A DNA stretch of 64,000 nucleotides from Vibrio sp. (lineage in GTDB: Bacteria; Pseudomonadota; Gammaproteobacteria; Enterobacterales; Vibrionaceae), in assembly GCA_028131545.1 (NCBI GenBank), contig JAOICL010000005.1, positions 50,771-114,770 on the forward strand, in the 5' to 3' direction. The notes under the pieces were generated by a model. It did not search any database and was not told where the DNA came from. It saw nothing but the letters and a program-made list of their open reading frames with translations. Of this stretch, positions 46,581 to 57,551 are shown piece after piece. The number at the start of each line of letters is the position of its first letter. Positions within the stretch are counted from its first letter, which is position 1. The translations under genes and the position numbers were made by a program.

Positions 46581-47635
46581 GATGATTTTTCCTTAGCGGT
46601 GATGTCAGCGGTTTTACATTTAGCGCCTTTCACTTTTTTGGGTTTTACTTCAGAGTTTAATGGAAAATGGCAAGAAAACTTATGACCTTTAATTTTTCTA
46701 GATTGAGGCATATCGACACATTCTCGTTGGGCATTTGGGCATCTTGGTCCAAGACGACAACCAACAGGTAAATGCTGAAGAGGGGGGATCGAGCCTGGAA
46801 GAGAATCAAATTTTTGCTTTGGAGGAATGTCCTGATTAAAGTCAGGCATCGATTTTAACAAAGCATAAGTGTAGGGGTGCTTATATTCTTTTAGAATTTT
46901 TTTAGTTTCGGCCGATTCAACGGATTGCCCACAATACATGACTGTGATTCTCTTTGCCCACTGAGTGATGGTGGGTAAATCATGACCAATGAGAAGAATC
47001 GATGTGTTGTTTAATTGATTCATTTTCCCCAGTAATCGCAAAATTTGAGACTGTGTAATCGGATCCAAATCATTGGTGGGTTCATCGGCTATCAGGAGTT
47101 TTGGCTTGGTTGCGATAGCCATGGCGATCATGACTTTTTGGCATTCCCCATCCGTTAATTGGTAGGGATAACTTTTCATGACACGAGCATGCTCTTTGAT
47201 TCTTACTTTATGTAAAAGAGCGATTGCCATTGTTTTACGCCAATTGAATAAACGCTTCCACCAAGGGCCAGTATAGGCTTTCGAAGGTATGGCCTCTAAG
47301 AGTTGTTGACCAACCAGTTCTGATGGGTCTAAACAGGTTTTTGGTTCTTGAAAAATCATGGCAATTTCATTAGAAATGACTTTTCTACGTGCTCTTGGCG
47401 AGAGAGCGAGTAGGTCGATGTTACCCAGTCGAAGTCTATCAGCGGTCACCGTCCAGTTCTCTTTGCTAAGGCCTACAATCGCCTTAGCCACCAAACTTTT
47501 ACCGGATCCAGACTCACCGACTAGCCCACGAACTTCACCTTCTTGAATCGTTAAACTCATTCGATCAACGGCTTTAACTTTACCTTGAGGTGTATCGATT
47601 TCTATCGTGAGGTGTCTTATATCGAGTAAAGCCAT
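46577..47635 (-). CDS. sapD: ABC transporter ATPase SapD
   Basis: 352 residues of the Opp/Dpp type. Walker [10 protein letters not shown], signature [14 protein letters not shown] (degenerate in the SapD manner), Walker [13 protein letters not shown], and the C-terminal Cys-containing oligopeptide-transporter extension ([15 protein letters not shown]) that may bind an Fe-S cluster. Its start overlaps the sapC stop (TAATG). Confidence 0.9.
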   Translation of the reverse strand: MALLDIRHLTIEIDTPQGKVKAVDRMSLTIQEGEVRGLVGESGSGKSLVAKAIVGLSKENWTVTADRLRLGNIDLLALSPRARRKVISNEIAMIFQEPKTCLDPSELVGQQLLEAIPSKAYTGPWWKRLFNWRKTMAIALLHKVRIKEHARVMKSYPYQLTDGECQKVMIAMAIATKPKLLIADEPTNDLDPITQSQILRLLGKMNQLNNTSILLIGHDLPTITQWAKRITVMYCGQSVESAETKKILKEYKHPYTYALLKSMPDFNQDIPPKQKFDSLPGSIPPLQHLPVGCRLGPRCPNAQRECVDMPQSRKIKGHKFSCHFPLNSEVKPKKVKGAKCKTADITAKEKSS

Positions 47636-48522
47636 TATTCAATCCCTGAGTTTAATGCCTGACGAACTCCATTACCCACTAGGTTAATGGCAATGATAGT
47701 CAGCATAATTGCGAGGCCAGGTAGTGCAACTGTCCAAATTGAACTGTATATAAGTGAAACAGAATCCCCAATCATGGTTCCCCATTCGGGAGTGGGTGAT
47801 TGAGCGCCCAACCCTAAAAACCCGAGAGCCGTGATGTCTAAAATAGCGATGGATAAGGCATAGGTTGCTTCATGGGCCAATACGACCAATATATTAGGTA
47901 GCACGGTACTAATAAATAAAGATAGTCCACTGGACCCATCCAAACGAGCTGCTGTCACGTAATCTTTTTCCATCTCGTTGTGCACTGAGATATAGATGGC
48001 GCGAATAAATCGAGGGATGAGTGCAATACCAATCGCAATCAAGACATTCATTTCACCAAAACCAAAAAAAGCGACAAAAATGACGGCTAATAAAAGAGAA
48101 GGAATTGACATGATGGTATCAAGTAAGTGATTTAAAGTACTAGAAATTAACCCTTGTGTCATACCTGCAATAGCGCCAATAGTACATCCAATCAAAGCCG
48201 CTAATATCGCAATACAGAGAGCAAATCCAAAGGTAATCCTCGTGCCATTTAATAGACGTGAAAGAATATCACGCCCTAAATCATCAGTACCTAAAAAGTA
48301 AGAAATATCGCCTTCTTGATACCATGAAGGAGGCAGTAATAAATGAATACTACTGTAATTGGGATCATGTGGCTCAATGATGGGAGCTAGAATCGAAATG
48401 AGTAATAGAAACCCCAAATACCATAACCCAAACATCGCAAGTGTATTACGTTGAAAGGTATTCCAGCAACGCTCTAATTGGGTTGGGATGTGACTTTCTT
48501 GATAGACATTATTTGTCGACAT
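47635..48522 (-). CDS. sapC: ABC transporter permease SapC
   Basis: 295 residues. An N-terminal cytoplasmic segment is followed by a first membrane helix and then the DppC-type permease core with about 5 helices; the EAA loop reads [21 protein letters not shown] (~190). The [14 protein letters not shown] motif is typical of OppC/DppC/SapC. It overlaps sapB by 14 bases. Confidence 0.88.
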   Translation of the reverse strand: MSTNNVYQESHIPTQLERCWNTFQRNTLAMFGLWYLGFLLLISILAPIIEPHDPNYSSIHLLLPPSWYQEGDISYFLGTDDLGRDILSRLLNGTRITFGFALCIAILAALIGCTIGAIAGMTQGLISSTLNHLLDTIMSIPSLLLAVIFVAFFGFGEMNVLIAIGIALIPRFIRAIYISVHNEMEKDYVTAARLDGSSGLSLFISTVLPNILVVLAHEATYALSIAILDITALGFLGLGAQSPTPEWGTMIGDSVSLIYSSIWTVALPGLAIMLTIIAINLVGNGVRQALNSGIE

Positions 48523-49471
48523 ACCATTCCTTCCTTAATAGTGGACTTGTAAGCACCCCAAGCAGTTCAGAGAGTATATTGACGGTTAACACCAAACCTG
48601 CCACCACAAGGACGCCAGCTTGTATCGCGACATAATCTTGTTTCGCTAGGGCATCCAGTAACCAGCGTCCAACCCCAGGCCAATCAAATACCGATTCGGT
48701 TACGATAACTAACGTGAGCATGGTTGAGAATTGCACGCCTAATTTGGGAATAATCGGAGGAAGAGCATTACGTAATACGTGTTGGAAAACGATATCGAAG
48801 GCTGATAACCCTCGTATTTTAGCCACGCGAATATAATTTTGTTCCATAACATCAACCACAGCGGTTCTCATTAAAGAGATAACCTGTGTGGTTGGCACCA
48901 TCGCCAACACTAAACTGGGTAGAATTAAATGACTTAGAATACTGTTGAGTATGTCATTTTTATACTCATGCTCAGATAAAAAGACATCAATAACAGCAAA
49001 ACCAGTAATGGGGGGGATTTCATATAACAAAGCATAACGACCCGACACCGGTAATATTTGCCAGTGTAATGAAAAGAGATAAATCAACAGTAACGCAATC
49101 CAAAAAATCGGGGTGGAATAGCCAATAACCGACACTAATGAGATAAAGGTATCGGTGCTTTTCCCTCGTTTCATACCGGCAATCGTACCAAAAGGGAGAC
49201 CAATAATGAGAGCGATACAGAATGCGATAATACACAATTCAAGCGTTGCTGGAAAAACCCGGCTTAATTGTTGAATAATGGGAATACCGTGTTTATCGGT
49301 TCCAAAATCCAGATTGTAAATATCAATAAGGTAGCTTAACCACCCAGTAAAAAAAGGAGCAGAAGACAGAGGTACTGAAGGATCTAGTCGAATTAAACTG
49401 TATCCAATGAACGTTAATAGCACCAAAGTGATCAGGAAGAGGTTAAGCCTTCTTAGTATATAAAGCAGCAT
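48509..49471 (-). CDS. sapB: ABC transporter permease SapB
   Basis: 320 residues, DppB-type permease with 6 membrane helices. The N-terminal MLLYILRRLNLFLITLVLL and the EAA-loop region VAKIRGLSAFDIVFQHVLRN (~215) are characteristic. A large periplasmic loop follows the first helix. Nine bases downstream of sapA. Confidence 0.88.
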   Translation of the reverse strand: MLLYILRRLNLFLITLVLLTFIGYSLIRLDPSVPLSSAPFFTGWLSYLIDIYNLDFGTDKHGIPIIQQLSRVFPATLELCIIAFCIALIIGLPFGTIAGMKRGKSTDTFISLVSVIGYSTPIFWIALLLIYLFSLHWQILPVSGRYALLYEIPPITGFAVIDVFLSEHEYKNDILNSILSHLILPSLVLAMVPTTQVISLMRTAVVDVMEQNYIRVAKIRGLSAFDIVFQHVLRNALPPIIPKLGVQFSTMLTLVIVTESVFDWPGVGRWLLDALAKQDYVAIQAGVLVVAGLVLTVNILSELLGVLTSPLLRKEWYVDK

Positions 49472-49480
49472 CGATTATCC

Positions 49481-51166
49481 CTAATCCGAAGGTTTGCTAG
49501 AAGATAAATGATCGACATCATTTATGATTGGTTTTTCTTTAATACGATACACTTCATCGAAGGGTTGGCTATTGAATGGGCTCATTTTGAATCCTTCTAA
49601 TGAATTGTGATTTGCTTGAAATTGTACCCCGTGTGTTAACGGAATAATAGGAAAGGCATCACTAATCATATTTTGTGCTTGTTTATATAAGTTACGGCGA
49701 TACTTTAAATCATCAACTTCTAGAGCAAGCTCTAATAGGAAGTCAAAATCCTCATTACACCATGATGTTGTTCTAAAGCCTAAATTAGTCGACTCACAGG
49801 AAAGGAGGGGGCGGAAAAAGTTATCTGGATCGCCCGTGTCAGCATTCCATCCGGTAAGAATCAAATCAATGTTATTGTTATCCATCAGATCTTCAGCATT
49901 GAACTTATCTTCATTCAAAATGTTTAATGTAATGCCAATATCAGCAAAGTTCTCAAGAAGTATTTCTGCGGTTTTATCTGGGCTTGGATTATACGTACTT
50001 TTTTTATTGGGAATAAACAAATTCAATTCAGTTCCAGAACCTACCCCGGCATCTCGTAACAGTCCAATAGCATAGTTTCGGTCGTATCGGATTTGTACGG
50101 CATCTTGTTGATAGGCCCATGAGCTCGGTGGAAGTACGGAATAAGCAATTTCACCATTCCCAAAGAAAACCGCATCTAAAATATGATCTCGCTTAATCGC
50201 AAAGTTGAGCGCTTGACGAACACGCACATCAGCAAGTAACGGGTTAGAAAAATTAATCGCTAAGTAAGACACATTCACAGCGGGTTTGACCATTAAATTG
50301 TAGTCATTTTGACTCTCTAATGTTGTGATATTACTCGAATTTGGTGCGTGTAAAACATCACATTCATTCCCTAACAGCTTCGCCAGATTACCGGCTCCTC
50401 GATCGGAGACATCAAAGACAATTTGTTCCATCTTTGCGGGGGTTTTCCAATAAAGAGGGTGTCGTTTTAAGCGGATAAAATCCGAATGATCTTCATTGGT
50501 AATGTAAAACGGGCCTGTTCCTATCGGCATTTCATCAAAAAGAGACATTTTGTCTTCTGCAATCAACAGTTCAGCGTATTCTTTGGAATGTATTACCGAA
50601 AAGCTCGTGGCCAAGTTGGATAGAAAGGTGTTATTCGGAATATTTAAGGTAATTTTAACTTGTGTAGGGGTCACGGCTTCAATGGTATTGACCAAGGTTG
50701 GAAAGCCAATGCTCGCAAACCACGGATAGTGTGCATTATGTAATGTATGGTAAGGATGAGATGTATCAAGGATACGTTGGAAGGAGTACACCACATCGTC
50801 GGCATTTAAAAATCGAGTTGGAGAGAATTCAGGAGTACGTTGGAATGCAACATCATCTCTTAATGTAAATAGGTAGGTTAAGCCATCTGGGCTAATTTCC
50901 CATCGTTTTGCTAAGTTTGGGATAGGTTGGTGCGTATGGCTATCTAACGTCAGTAATGAATCAAACACCTGTGGGCTTATCGCCTCTGACGTAATGCCAC
51001 CACTGGTGAGTTGAGGATTAAGAAAATCAGGAGAATTATAGCCACAAAAGATAAAACCAGTATCTCGAATTTCGTGATCGTTATATCTCTCTTCACACCC
51101 TTGTAACATCATAATTAAACTGAATATGATAGGGAGGAATAGCTTCTGAAACACTGGCTTTTGCAT
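49481..51166 (-). CDS. sapA: SapA peptide-binding protein, lipoprotein form
   Basis: 561 residues of the SBP family 5. The signal peptide ends in a lipobox LQGC (~26-29), so this SapA is predicted to be lipid-anchored, unlike the soluble E. coli protein. Core segments match SapA: IRDTGFIFCGYNSPDFLNPQ near the start, LLGNECDVLHAPN in the middle and DPDNFFRPLLSCES near the end. First gene of sapABCDF, divergent from an RND efflux operon across ~210 bases. Confidence 0.88.
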   Translation of the reverse strand: MQKPVFQKLFLPIIFSLIMMLQGCEERYNDHEIRDTGFIFCGYNSPDFLNPQLTSGGITSEAISPQVFDSLLTLDSHTHQPIPNLAKRWEISPDGLTYLFTLRDDVAFQRTPEFSPTRFLNADDVVYSFQRILDTSHPYHTLHNAHYPWFASIGFPTLVNTIEAVTPTQVKITLNIPNNTFLSNLATSFSVIHSKEYAELLIAEDKMSLFDEMPIGTGPFYITNEDHSDFIRLKRHPLYWKTPAKMEQIVFDVSDRGAGNLAKLLGNECDVLHAPNSSNITTLESQNDYNLMVKPAVNVSYLAINFSNPLLADVRVRQALNFAIKRDHILDAVFFGNGEIAYSVLPPSSWAYQQDAVQIRYDRNYAIGLLRDAGVGSGTELNLFIPNKKSTYNPSPDKTAEILLENFADIGITLNILNEDKFNAEDLMDNNNIDLILTGWNADTGDPDNFFRPLLSCESTNLGFRTTSWCNEDFDFLLELALEVDDLKYRRNLYKQAQNMISDAFPIIPLTHGVQFQANHNSLEGFKMSPFNSQPFDEVYRIKEKPIINDVDHLSSSKPSD

Positions 51167-51379
51167 TCGATACAGTCTCTATAAATATTTTGCGTATATT
51201 ACACTTTAAAAATGATAGTCAAAAGAACTAAATTACGATAGTAATCAAATGAAAAATAACAAAATAAAAGAAGGGGATAATCGAGAACCCTAAGACGAAA
51301 TGTCGAGTTAAATTACTCAGTTAATCATCAATATTTAAACTAAATTATAACAAGACATTTGTTCATTTAGGGAAGATAC

Positions 51380-52417
51380 ATGAGACATAATAAAAGTATG
51401 TGTTTCTTTATCAGTGCCGCGGCCATAATGTCCGGGTGCACATCAGAAGAAATACCAATAACAAAGCCAGAATCTCGACCAGCCAAACTTTTTACCGTTT
51501 CAGTCGGTGAGTCTGTAAAAAAACGTATATTCCCAGCTAACTCTGAAGCGGGTGACAATGTGATATTAAGTTATAGAGTAGCAGGGAAAATAGACGATTT
51601 ACGCGTTCGAGCAGGGCAGCAAGTGACAGTAGGCGCTTCTTTAGCCTCATTGGATAAAACAGAATACGAGTTACTCGAACGGCAAGCAAAAGCAAATTAT
51701 GAGCTTGCGAAAGTACAATTTGAACGTATTGAATCGCAATACAAGCAGCGCTTTGTTTCAGAACAAAGTTATGACGAAGCTAAGGCCAATTTGATCACGG
51801 CACGTTCCCAGTGGAACCAATCTAAACTCAATCTGGGCTATACGAATTTAATCGCTCCTTACTCAGGTACGATTTCTTTAGTGAATGTCGAACAGCATGA
51901 ATATGTCGTACCATCAAATGATGTCATGCACATTCAATCCAATCAACTGCTTAAAATCATCTTCCAAGTACCGACTTATCTGATTAAAGAACTTCGAGAG
52001 CAAAAGCCTGAAGCTTATGTTCGTTTTGACGCTTTCGATAAACTCACTTTTCCTATTACCTATCAAGAAATCAGTACCGAGTCGGATCGCGTCACAGGTA
52101 GTTACACTGTCACGTCACTAATGGAGCGACCGAAAGAAACGCCTATTTTACCGGGTATGACCGGTAAAGTAGAAATGACGTTACAAAATGAAGGTCGACA
52201 TGCCATCCCTAAAAAAGCGTTATGGCATGAAGGTAATGACATTTACGTTTGGCGTGTCGATGCAAAGGGAATCGTACAAAAAACCCAGGTTACCTTGTCT
52301 CAATCACGAGAAGTTCTATCAGGATTAAAAGACGGTGAACGGATTGTGTTATCGGGCATTAGTGCCCTATCTGATGGGATGAAAGTCAGACCTTGGGTAC
52401 AAGAGAGGGGATTATAA
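51380..52417 (+). CDS. RND efflux periplasmic adaptor, VexI-like
   Basis: 345 residues. The lipobox MSGC (~17-20) gives a lipid anchor. A barrel-sandwich hybrid half (ILSYRVAGKIDDLRVRAGQQV), an alpha-hairpin (~85-150), the second lipoyl half (NLIAPYSGTISLVNV) and beta-barrel regions follow. It links an inner-membrane RND pump to an outer-membrane channel. The operon has two adaptors followed by the pump, the layout of vexIJK in V. cholerae and vmeTUV in V. parahaemolyticus. Stop and next start overlap by one base. Confidence 0.82.
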   Translation: MRHNKSMCFFISAAAIMSGCTSEEIPITKPESRPAKLFTVSVGESVKKRIFPANSEAGDNVILSYRVAGKIDDLRVRAGQQVTVGASLASLDKTEYELLERQAKANYELAKVQFERIESQYKQRFVSEQSYDEAKANLITARSQWNQSKLNLGYTNLIAPYSGTISLVNVEQHEYVVPSNDVMHIQSNQLLKIIFQVPTYLIKELREQKPEAYVRFDAFDKLTFPITYQEISTESDRVTGSYTVTSLMERPKETPILPGMTGKVEMTLQNEGRHAIPKKALWHEGNDIYVWRVDAKGIVQKTQVTLSQSREVLSGLKDGERIVLSGISALSDGMKVRPWVQERGL

Positions 52418-53556
52418 TGAACAACAAGAACAGACGAGTATCCTCATTATTTATACCCACTTTATTGAGCAGTACTTTATTTATTTCGGGATGTGGTGAA
52501 GAGAAAATTGCCCCTTCTCATGTCACTCCAAAGGTCAAGATTACCTCAACTACTGCTATTGAAGGATCAGGGAGTGGTTATTTAACCGGGGTGGCTTATT
52601 CCGCTGATCGCACGAAACTAAGTTTTCAAATATCGGGTGAATTAAAAAAGATACACGTTAAAGAAGGCATGTTAATCAAAAAGGGAGAAGCTGTCGCTCA
52701 ATTAGACCCTCAAGATTTAATACTGACTTTAGAAAAAGCCGAAGCCAAATATTCAGCGATTAATAGCCAATTTAAGCGTTCTAAACCATTAGTTAAAAAG
52801 AAGCTGTTAGCACAATCTAAACTGGATGAACTTGAGGCTGAAAAAAACATAGCTTATGCGGATCTCTTACTCGCTAAATTAAAGCTAAGCTATGCCACTC
52901 TAACGGCACCCTTCGATGGTGTTGTTTCCCATGTTGATAGTGAAAACTTTGAAAACATCGCAATAGGGCAGCCTGTTGTGACGATCAGCCGTCCTGATTT
53001 TATCGAAGTCGAAGTACCTCTACCCAGTCAGTTTTTTTCTGATAAAACCAGTCATGATCCAAGCCGAGTTAAAGACATTTTGGTTAACTTTCAAAATGAT
53101 CAAAGCTATAAAGCAACCATTGATTCTGTGACCACAGAGCCCGATCCAAATACGGGTACGTACCTAGCTACGTTGCGTTTACCGACGCCTCAAAAGGGCG
53201 TGTTATATGATGGGCAAGCCGTTGAAGTCACTGGTAAAGATGCGAACCAACTGATTTCTTCTTCTATTTCAGTTCCGATAGAAAGTCTCGTTAACAGTGA
53301 TGGTGATGCCTTAGATCGAGACAATAAATTTGTATGGGTACTAAAGGAAGACAACACCGTATCGAAAACTCATGTTCAAATCGGACAGGCATTTGGTCAA
53401 TCGATCAGCATTATTGCCGGATTAGAGCCAAACGACAGAATCGTTATTTCGGGTTTATCACGATTGAGAGAGGGACTCGTTGTCGATGTGATTGACTCGG
53501 CTTCTGCCTTGGATTTTGGTGATAATACGGATTCACTTAAGAGTGAGGTGAAATAA
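52417..53556 (+). CDS. RND efflux periplasmic adaptor, VexJ-like
   Basis: 379 residues from ATG 52417, with AGAGAGGGG upstream. Lipobox ISGC near residue 25. Same domain order as the preceding adaptor (KLSFQISGELKKIHVKEGML, coiled hairpin ~95-160, TLTAPFDGVVSHV). Two different adaptors probably form a mixed hexamer on the pump. Six bases before the pump gene. Confidence 0.82.
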   Translation: MNNKNRRVSSLFIPTLLSSTLFISGCGEEKIAPSHVTPKVKITSTTAIEGSGSGYLTGVAYSADRTKLSFQISGELKKIHVKEGMLIKKGEAVAQLDPQDLILTLEKAEAKYSAINSQFKRSKPLVKKKLLAQSKLDELEAEKNIAYADLLLAKLKLSYATLTAPFDGVVSHVDSENFENIAIGQPVVTISRPDFIEVEVPLPSQFFSDKTSHDPSRVKDILVNFQNDQSYKATIDSVTTEPDPNTGTYLATLRLPTPQKGVLYDGQAVEVTGKDANQLISSSISVPIESLVNSDGDALDRDNKFVWVLKEDNTVSKTHVQIGQAFGQSISIIAGLEPNDRIVISGLSRLREGLVVDVIDSASALDFGDNTDSLKSEVK

Positions 53557-53562
53557 AGGACT

Positions 53563-56500
53563 ATGACAGAGCAAAATAAAAACAACCCATCGTCCATCGT
53601 TAGTAACAGTAATAACGATGATGGCGATAAAGGCATTGCCGCTTATTTCATTCGAAATAAAGTCATCAGTTGGATGATATCACTGATATTTTTGATTGGC
53701 GGTGTGAGTGCTTTCTTTGAATTAGGACGTTTAGAGGATCCCGCTTTTACGATTAAAGATGCCTTAGTCGTCACTCAATACCCAGGAGCAACGCCTCAGC
53801 AAGTGGAAGAAGAGGTGACTTATCCGATAGAAAAAGCCATTGGTCAACTTCCTTATGTTGATGAAGTCAATTCAATCTCAAGCCGAGGGTTATCGCAAAT
53901 TACCGTCAGCATGAAGAAAAATTACGGACCGGATCATCTTCCACAGATATGGGATGAATTAAGACGTAAAGTGAATGACTTAAAAAGGAACCTTCCACCA
54001 GGTGTACAAGAGCCTAAAGTGGTCGATGACTTTGGGGATGTTTACGGTGTATTACTGGCCGTCACGGGTGATGGTTATGGGTATGCCGAGCTTGTGGATT
54101 ATGTTGATTACCTTAAACGAGAATTGGAACTCATTCCTAATGTCGGGAAGGTGACCGTTTCTGGCCAGCAGCAAGAACAGGTATTTATCGAAGTCTCAAA
54201 CGCCACGTTAAGTGAATTTGGGATTAGTCCTCAAACATTAGCGAATTTGCTGTCGACTCAAAACGAAGTGAACAGTGCGGGTGCCGTCAGAATTGGTGAT
54301 GAATACATTCGAATTCAACCCAGTGGGGAATTTAAAGATGTGTCTGAATTGGGTAACCTTATTATCACCGAAACCGGATCGAATGATCTGATTTACCTAA
54401 AAGACATTGCAGAGATAAAACGAGGATATGTTGACGTTCCTACGAATATTCTGACGTTTAATGGTGATGTTGCTCTGCATCTTGGTATTTCATTTTCCCA
54501 AGGCGTCAATGTCGTTGAAGTGGGTAATCGTCTCTCTGAACGTTTAATAGAACTGCAATTTCATCAACCGGTTGGCATCGATATTTCAGAAATCTACAGC
54601 CAACCGAAAGAAGTCGATAAATCGGTCAGTGGCTTTGTCGTCAGTCTGATTGAAGCTGTCGTCATCGTTATAGTTGTGTTGCTGTTTTTCATGGGCTTAC
54701 GTTCAGGCTTGTTGATTGGCCTCATCTTATTGCTTACTGTATTGGGCACCTTCGTTTTCATGAAATATTTTGCGATTGATTTGCAGCGAATTTCACTAGG
54801 CGCCTTGGTTATCGCATTAGGTATGCTCGTCGATAATGCCATTGTTGTTGTCGAAGGTATGTTGATTGGTACACAAAAAGGGCGTACTCGTTTACAAGCT
54901 GCAACGGATATTGTTACTCAGACACGCTGGCCCTTGTTGGGCGCGACGGTTATTGCTGTCACCGCTTTTGCACCGATTGGTTTATCGGAAGATGCAACGG
55001 GTGAGTACTGTGCCACTTTATTCTCAGTGTTACTGATATCGTTGATGTTAAGTTGGTTTACCGCAATTACCATTACTCCATTTTTTGGTGATTTATTCTT
55101 TAAAGGCCAAAAGATTGATACGTCGGTTAATGAAGAGGATATGTATAACGGGTTCGTCTTTACGGCTTACAAGAAATGCTTAGAATTTACGATTAAACAT
55201 TCTTGGGCCACCGTTGCTGTTCTTGTGGTGGGTTTGTTTGCCAGCATGTATGGCTTTACGAAGGTGAAGCAAGCGTTTTTTCCTTCGTCAACAACGCCTA
55301 TTTTCATGACGGACATCTGGTTACCAGAGGGAACGGACATTCGAGCAACCAACGATACCTTAAACGAATTACAAGCTTGGCTAACACAGCAAGAAGGTAT
55401 CGAGCACATCACGACAACCGCGGGTAAAGGGCTACAACGCTTCATGTTGACCTACGGGCCAGAGAAAAGTTATGCCGCTTATGGTGAGATCATGACTCGC
55501 ATTGAATCACCAGAACAGCTTAATCACATTATGATGGCTTTTAGGGAGCATATCCAAAACCACTATCCAAACATCAATTTTAAACTCAAGAAAATAGAAC
55601 TTGGACCGGGCGGTGGTGCAAAAATAGAAGCGCGTGTCGTGGGATCGGATCCAACCATCTTACGAGAGTTGGGTGCTAAGATCATAGACGTAATGTACGA
55701 CGATCATGGTACGACCAATATTCGTCATGATTGGCGTGAAAGAACGAAGGTACTAGAACCTAAATTTAACGAAGGGCAAGCTCGTCGTTATGGGATCTCT
55801 AAAGCGGACGTGGATAAGGTATTGCAGAGTAACTTCTCAGGCCGAAGCGTTGGTGTGTATCGTGATGGTACGACATTATTGCCCATTATCCTTCGTTCGC
55901 CTGAAGAAGAACGCAGCAAAGTGCAAAGCCTCGATACCATTCAGATCTGGTCACCGGTAGTCAATAACTACATTCCGTTGTCTCAAGTTCTATTAGGGTA
56001 TGAATTTAGATGGGAAGATCCGATCATTATTCGTAAAGATCGCAAGCGCGTGCTCAAGGTCATGGCTGATCCTGATATGTTTGGCGAAGAAACAGCAGCG
56101 ACGTTACAAAAACGTTTACAAGCTAAAATCGAAGCGATAGAGATGCCAGCAGGCTATGCATTGGAGTGGGGAGGAGAATATGAATCTTCTTCTGAAGCGA
56201 AAGCGTCATTGTTTAGCACTATGCCAATGGGTTACTTATTTATGTTTTTGATTACGGTCTTTTTATTCAATGCCGTAAAAGAAGCGGTGATCGTTTGGCT
56301 GACAGTCCCACTTGCGATTATGGGTGTGACCACCGGTCTATTAGTACTGAATACTCCCTTTGGTTTCATGGCGTTATTAGGCTTCTTGAGCTTATCCGGT
56401 ATGTTATTAAAGAATGGTATCGTATTGATTGACCAAATAGAAATTGAAATACAATCTGGTAAAGAGAAATATCAAGCGGTTGTCGATGCGGCGGTCAGCC

Positions 56501-56685
56501 GTGTTCGACCTGTGTGCATGGCGGCGATTACGACAATTTTAGGTATGATCCCACTTTTACCGGATATTTTCTTTAAACCGATGGCCGTGACCATTATGTT
56601 TGGTTTAGGGTTTGCAACCGTACTGACATTAATCGTTGTTCCTGTTTTGTATATCATGTTTCATCGAGTAAAAGTGCCAGCTTAA
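53563..56685 (+). CDS. RND multidrug efflux pump, VexK-like
   Basis: 1040 residues, the usual RND length, with 12 membrane helices and two large periplasmic loops. The N-terminus is preceded by a hydrophilic ~25-residue tail. The proton-relay helix reads ALGMLVDNAIVVVEG (~415-430), with the first relay Asp kept and Asn in the second place, a common variant. Helix 10-12 motifs (GFLSLSGMLLKNGIVLIDQI) are intact. No outer-membrane channel gene is adjacent, so TolC is the expected partner. Substrates cannot be read; V. cholerae VexIJK exports detergents. Confidence 0.85.
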   Translation: MTEQNKNNPSSIVSNSNNDDGDKGIAAYFIRNKVISWMISLIFLIGGVSAFFELGRLEDPAFTIKDALVVTQYPGATPQQVEEEVTYPIEKAIGQLPYVDEVNSISSRGLSQITVSMKKNYGPDHLPQIWDELRRKVNDLKRNLPPGVQEPKVVDDFGDVYGVLLAVTGDGYGYAELVDYVDYLKRELELIPNVGKVTVSGQQQEQVFIEVSNATLSEFGISPQTLANLLSTQNEVNSAGAVRIGDEYIRIQPSGEFKDVSELGNLIITETGSNDLIYLKDIAEIKRGYVDVPTNILTFNGDVALHLGISFSQGVNVVEVGNRLSERLIELQFHQPVGIDISEIYSQPKEVDKSVSGFVVSLIEAVVIVIVVLLFFMGLRSGLLIGLILLLTVLGTFVFMKYFAIDLQRISLGALVIALGMLVDNAIVVVEGMLIGTQKGRTRLQAATDIVTQTRWPLLGATVIAVTAFAPIGLSEDATGEYCATLFSVLLISLMLSWFTAITITPFFGDLFFKGQKIDTSVNEEDMYNGFVFTAYKKCLEFTIKHSWATVAVLVVGLFASMYGFTKVKQAFFPSSTTPIFMTDIWLPEGTDIRATNDTLNELQAWLTQQEGIEHITTTAGKGLQRFMLTYGPEKSYAAYGEIMTRIESPEQLNHIMMAFREHIQNHYPNINFKLKKIELGPGGGAKIEARVVGSDPTILRELGAKIIDVMYDDHGTTNIRHDWRERTKVLEPKFNEGQARRYGISKADVDKVLQSNFSGRSVGVYRDGTTLLPIILRSPEEERSKVQSLDTIQIWSPVVNNYIPLSQVLLGYEFRWEDPIIIRKDRKRVLKVMADPDMFGEETAATLQKRLQAKIEAIEMPAGYALEWGGEYESSSEAKASLFSTMPMGYLFMFLITVFLFNAVKEAVIVWLTVPLAIMGVTTGLLVLNTPFGFMALLGFLSLSGMLLKNGIVLIDQIEIEIQSGKEKYQAVVDAAVSRVRPVCMAAITTILGMIPLLPDIFFKPMAVTIMFGLGFATVLTLIVVPVLYIMFHRVKVPA

Positions 56686-56786
56686 CGGGTTAGCTCTTCG
56701 TTAAAGTACTCGTTAAAGGTATTTTGATTTATTAAAACAAGTTAGTTTAATATAAAAGAACCGATGACGAACAGCCGTAACACAAG

Positions 56787-56837
56787 CCTTCTGATAGACT
56801 TTTCTATATGAAAGTATCTCAGAGGGTTTTCTTTTTT
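56787..56837 (+). terminator. terminator after the RND operon
   Basis: A long imperfect stem (56787-56802 with 56811-56826, 14 of 16 positions paired, one as G-T) followed by TTTTCTTTTTT. Confidence 0.8.
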
Positions 56838-56910
56838 ATAAGTAGTAATAATCGATGAATAACGGTATAAAAAACAAATGATAAAATGACAGAATAAGGA
56901 ATGATGGAAT

Positions 56911-57492
56911 ATGGAAAAAGTATGCACATGGGCGTTAAATTCAGAGTTAGAGCGTCATTATCATGATACAGAATGGGGCATTCCTACCTTTGATGATAAC
57001 CATTTATTTGAGTGCATCAGCTTAGAAGGGGCTCAAGCAGGGTTAAGTTGGCTGACAGTATTAAAAAAGCGAGAAGGGTATCGACGTGCGTTCTTAAACT
57101 TTGATATTAGCCAATTAGCTTCAGTTGAAACACCGGATATCGAACACATCAAAGACAATTATGACATTATTCGTCATAAGGGAAAAATCGCGTCAGTGTA
57201 TTTGAATGCGAAGGCCGCAGTGGCACTGCAAGAGGAATACGGTTCCTTGTCTAAGGCTTTGTGGCAATTTGTAGAAGGCTCGCCACAAGTAAATCATTTT
57301 AATTCAGCAGAAGAAGTACCTAATTATACCGAGGCGTCGAAAGCCATGAGTAAATTCTTAAAAAAGAGAGGCTTTAAGTTTGTGGGTGAAACCATTTGTT
57401 ACGCTTTCATGCAAGCGACAGGTATGGTGAACGATCACTTTGTTGATTGCCCTAGCCGAAGAACAGAGTCAACGGCTAAGGATAAAGTCTAA
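56911..57492 (+). CDS. tag: 3-methyladenine DNA glycosylase I
   Basis: 193 residues, the normal length. The zinc site C5 / H17 at the N-terminus (VCTWALNSELERHYHDTEWG) and the C-terminal H-x3-C in NDHFVDCPSR are present, and the base-pocket motif EGAQAGLSWLTVLKKRE matches Tag. It removes 3-methyladenine from alkylated DNA. Single gene after the efflux operon terminator. Confidence 0.95.
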   Translation: MEKVCTWALNSELERHYHDTEWGIPTFDDNHLFECISLEGAQAGLSWLTVLKKREGYRRAFLNFDISQLASVETPDIEHIKDNYDIIRHKGKIASVYLNAKAAVALQEEYGSLSKALWQFVEGSPQVNHFNSAEEVPNYTEASKAMSKFLKKRGFKFVGETICYAFMQATGMVNDHFVDCPSRRTESTAKDKV

Positions 57493-57551
57493 CGACTAGG
57501 GGGAAGTCTAACGATGAGGGTTAAATGATCACAATCCAGCGATCGAAACCC

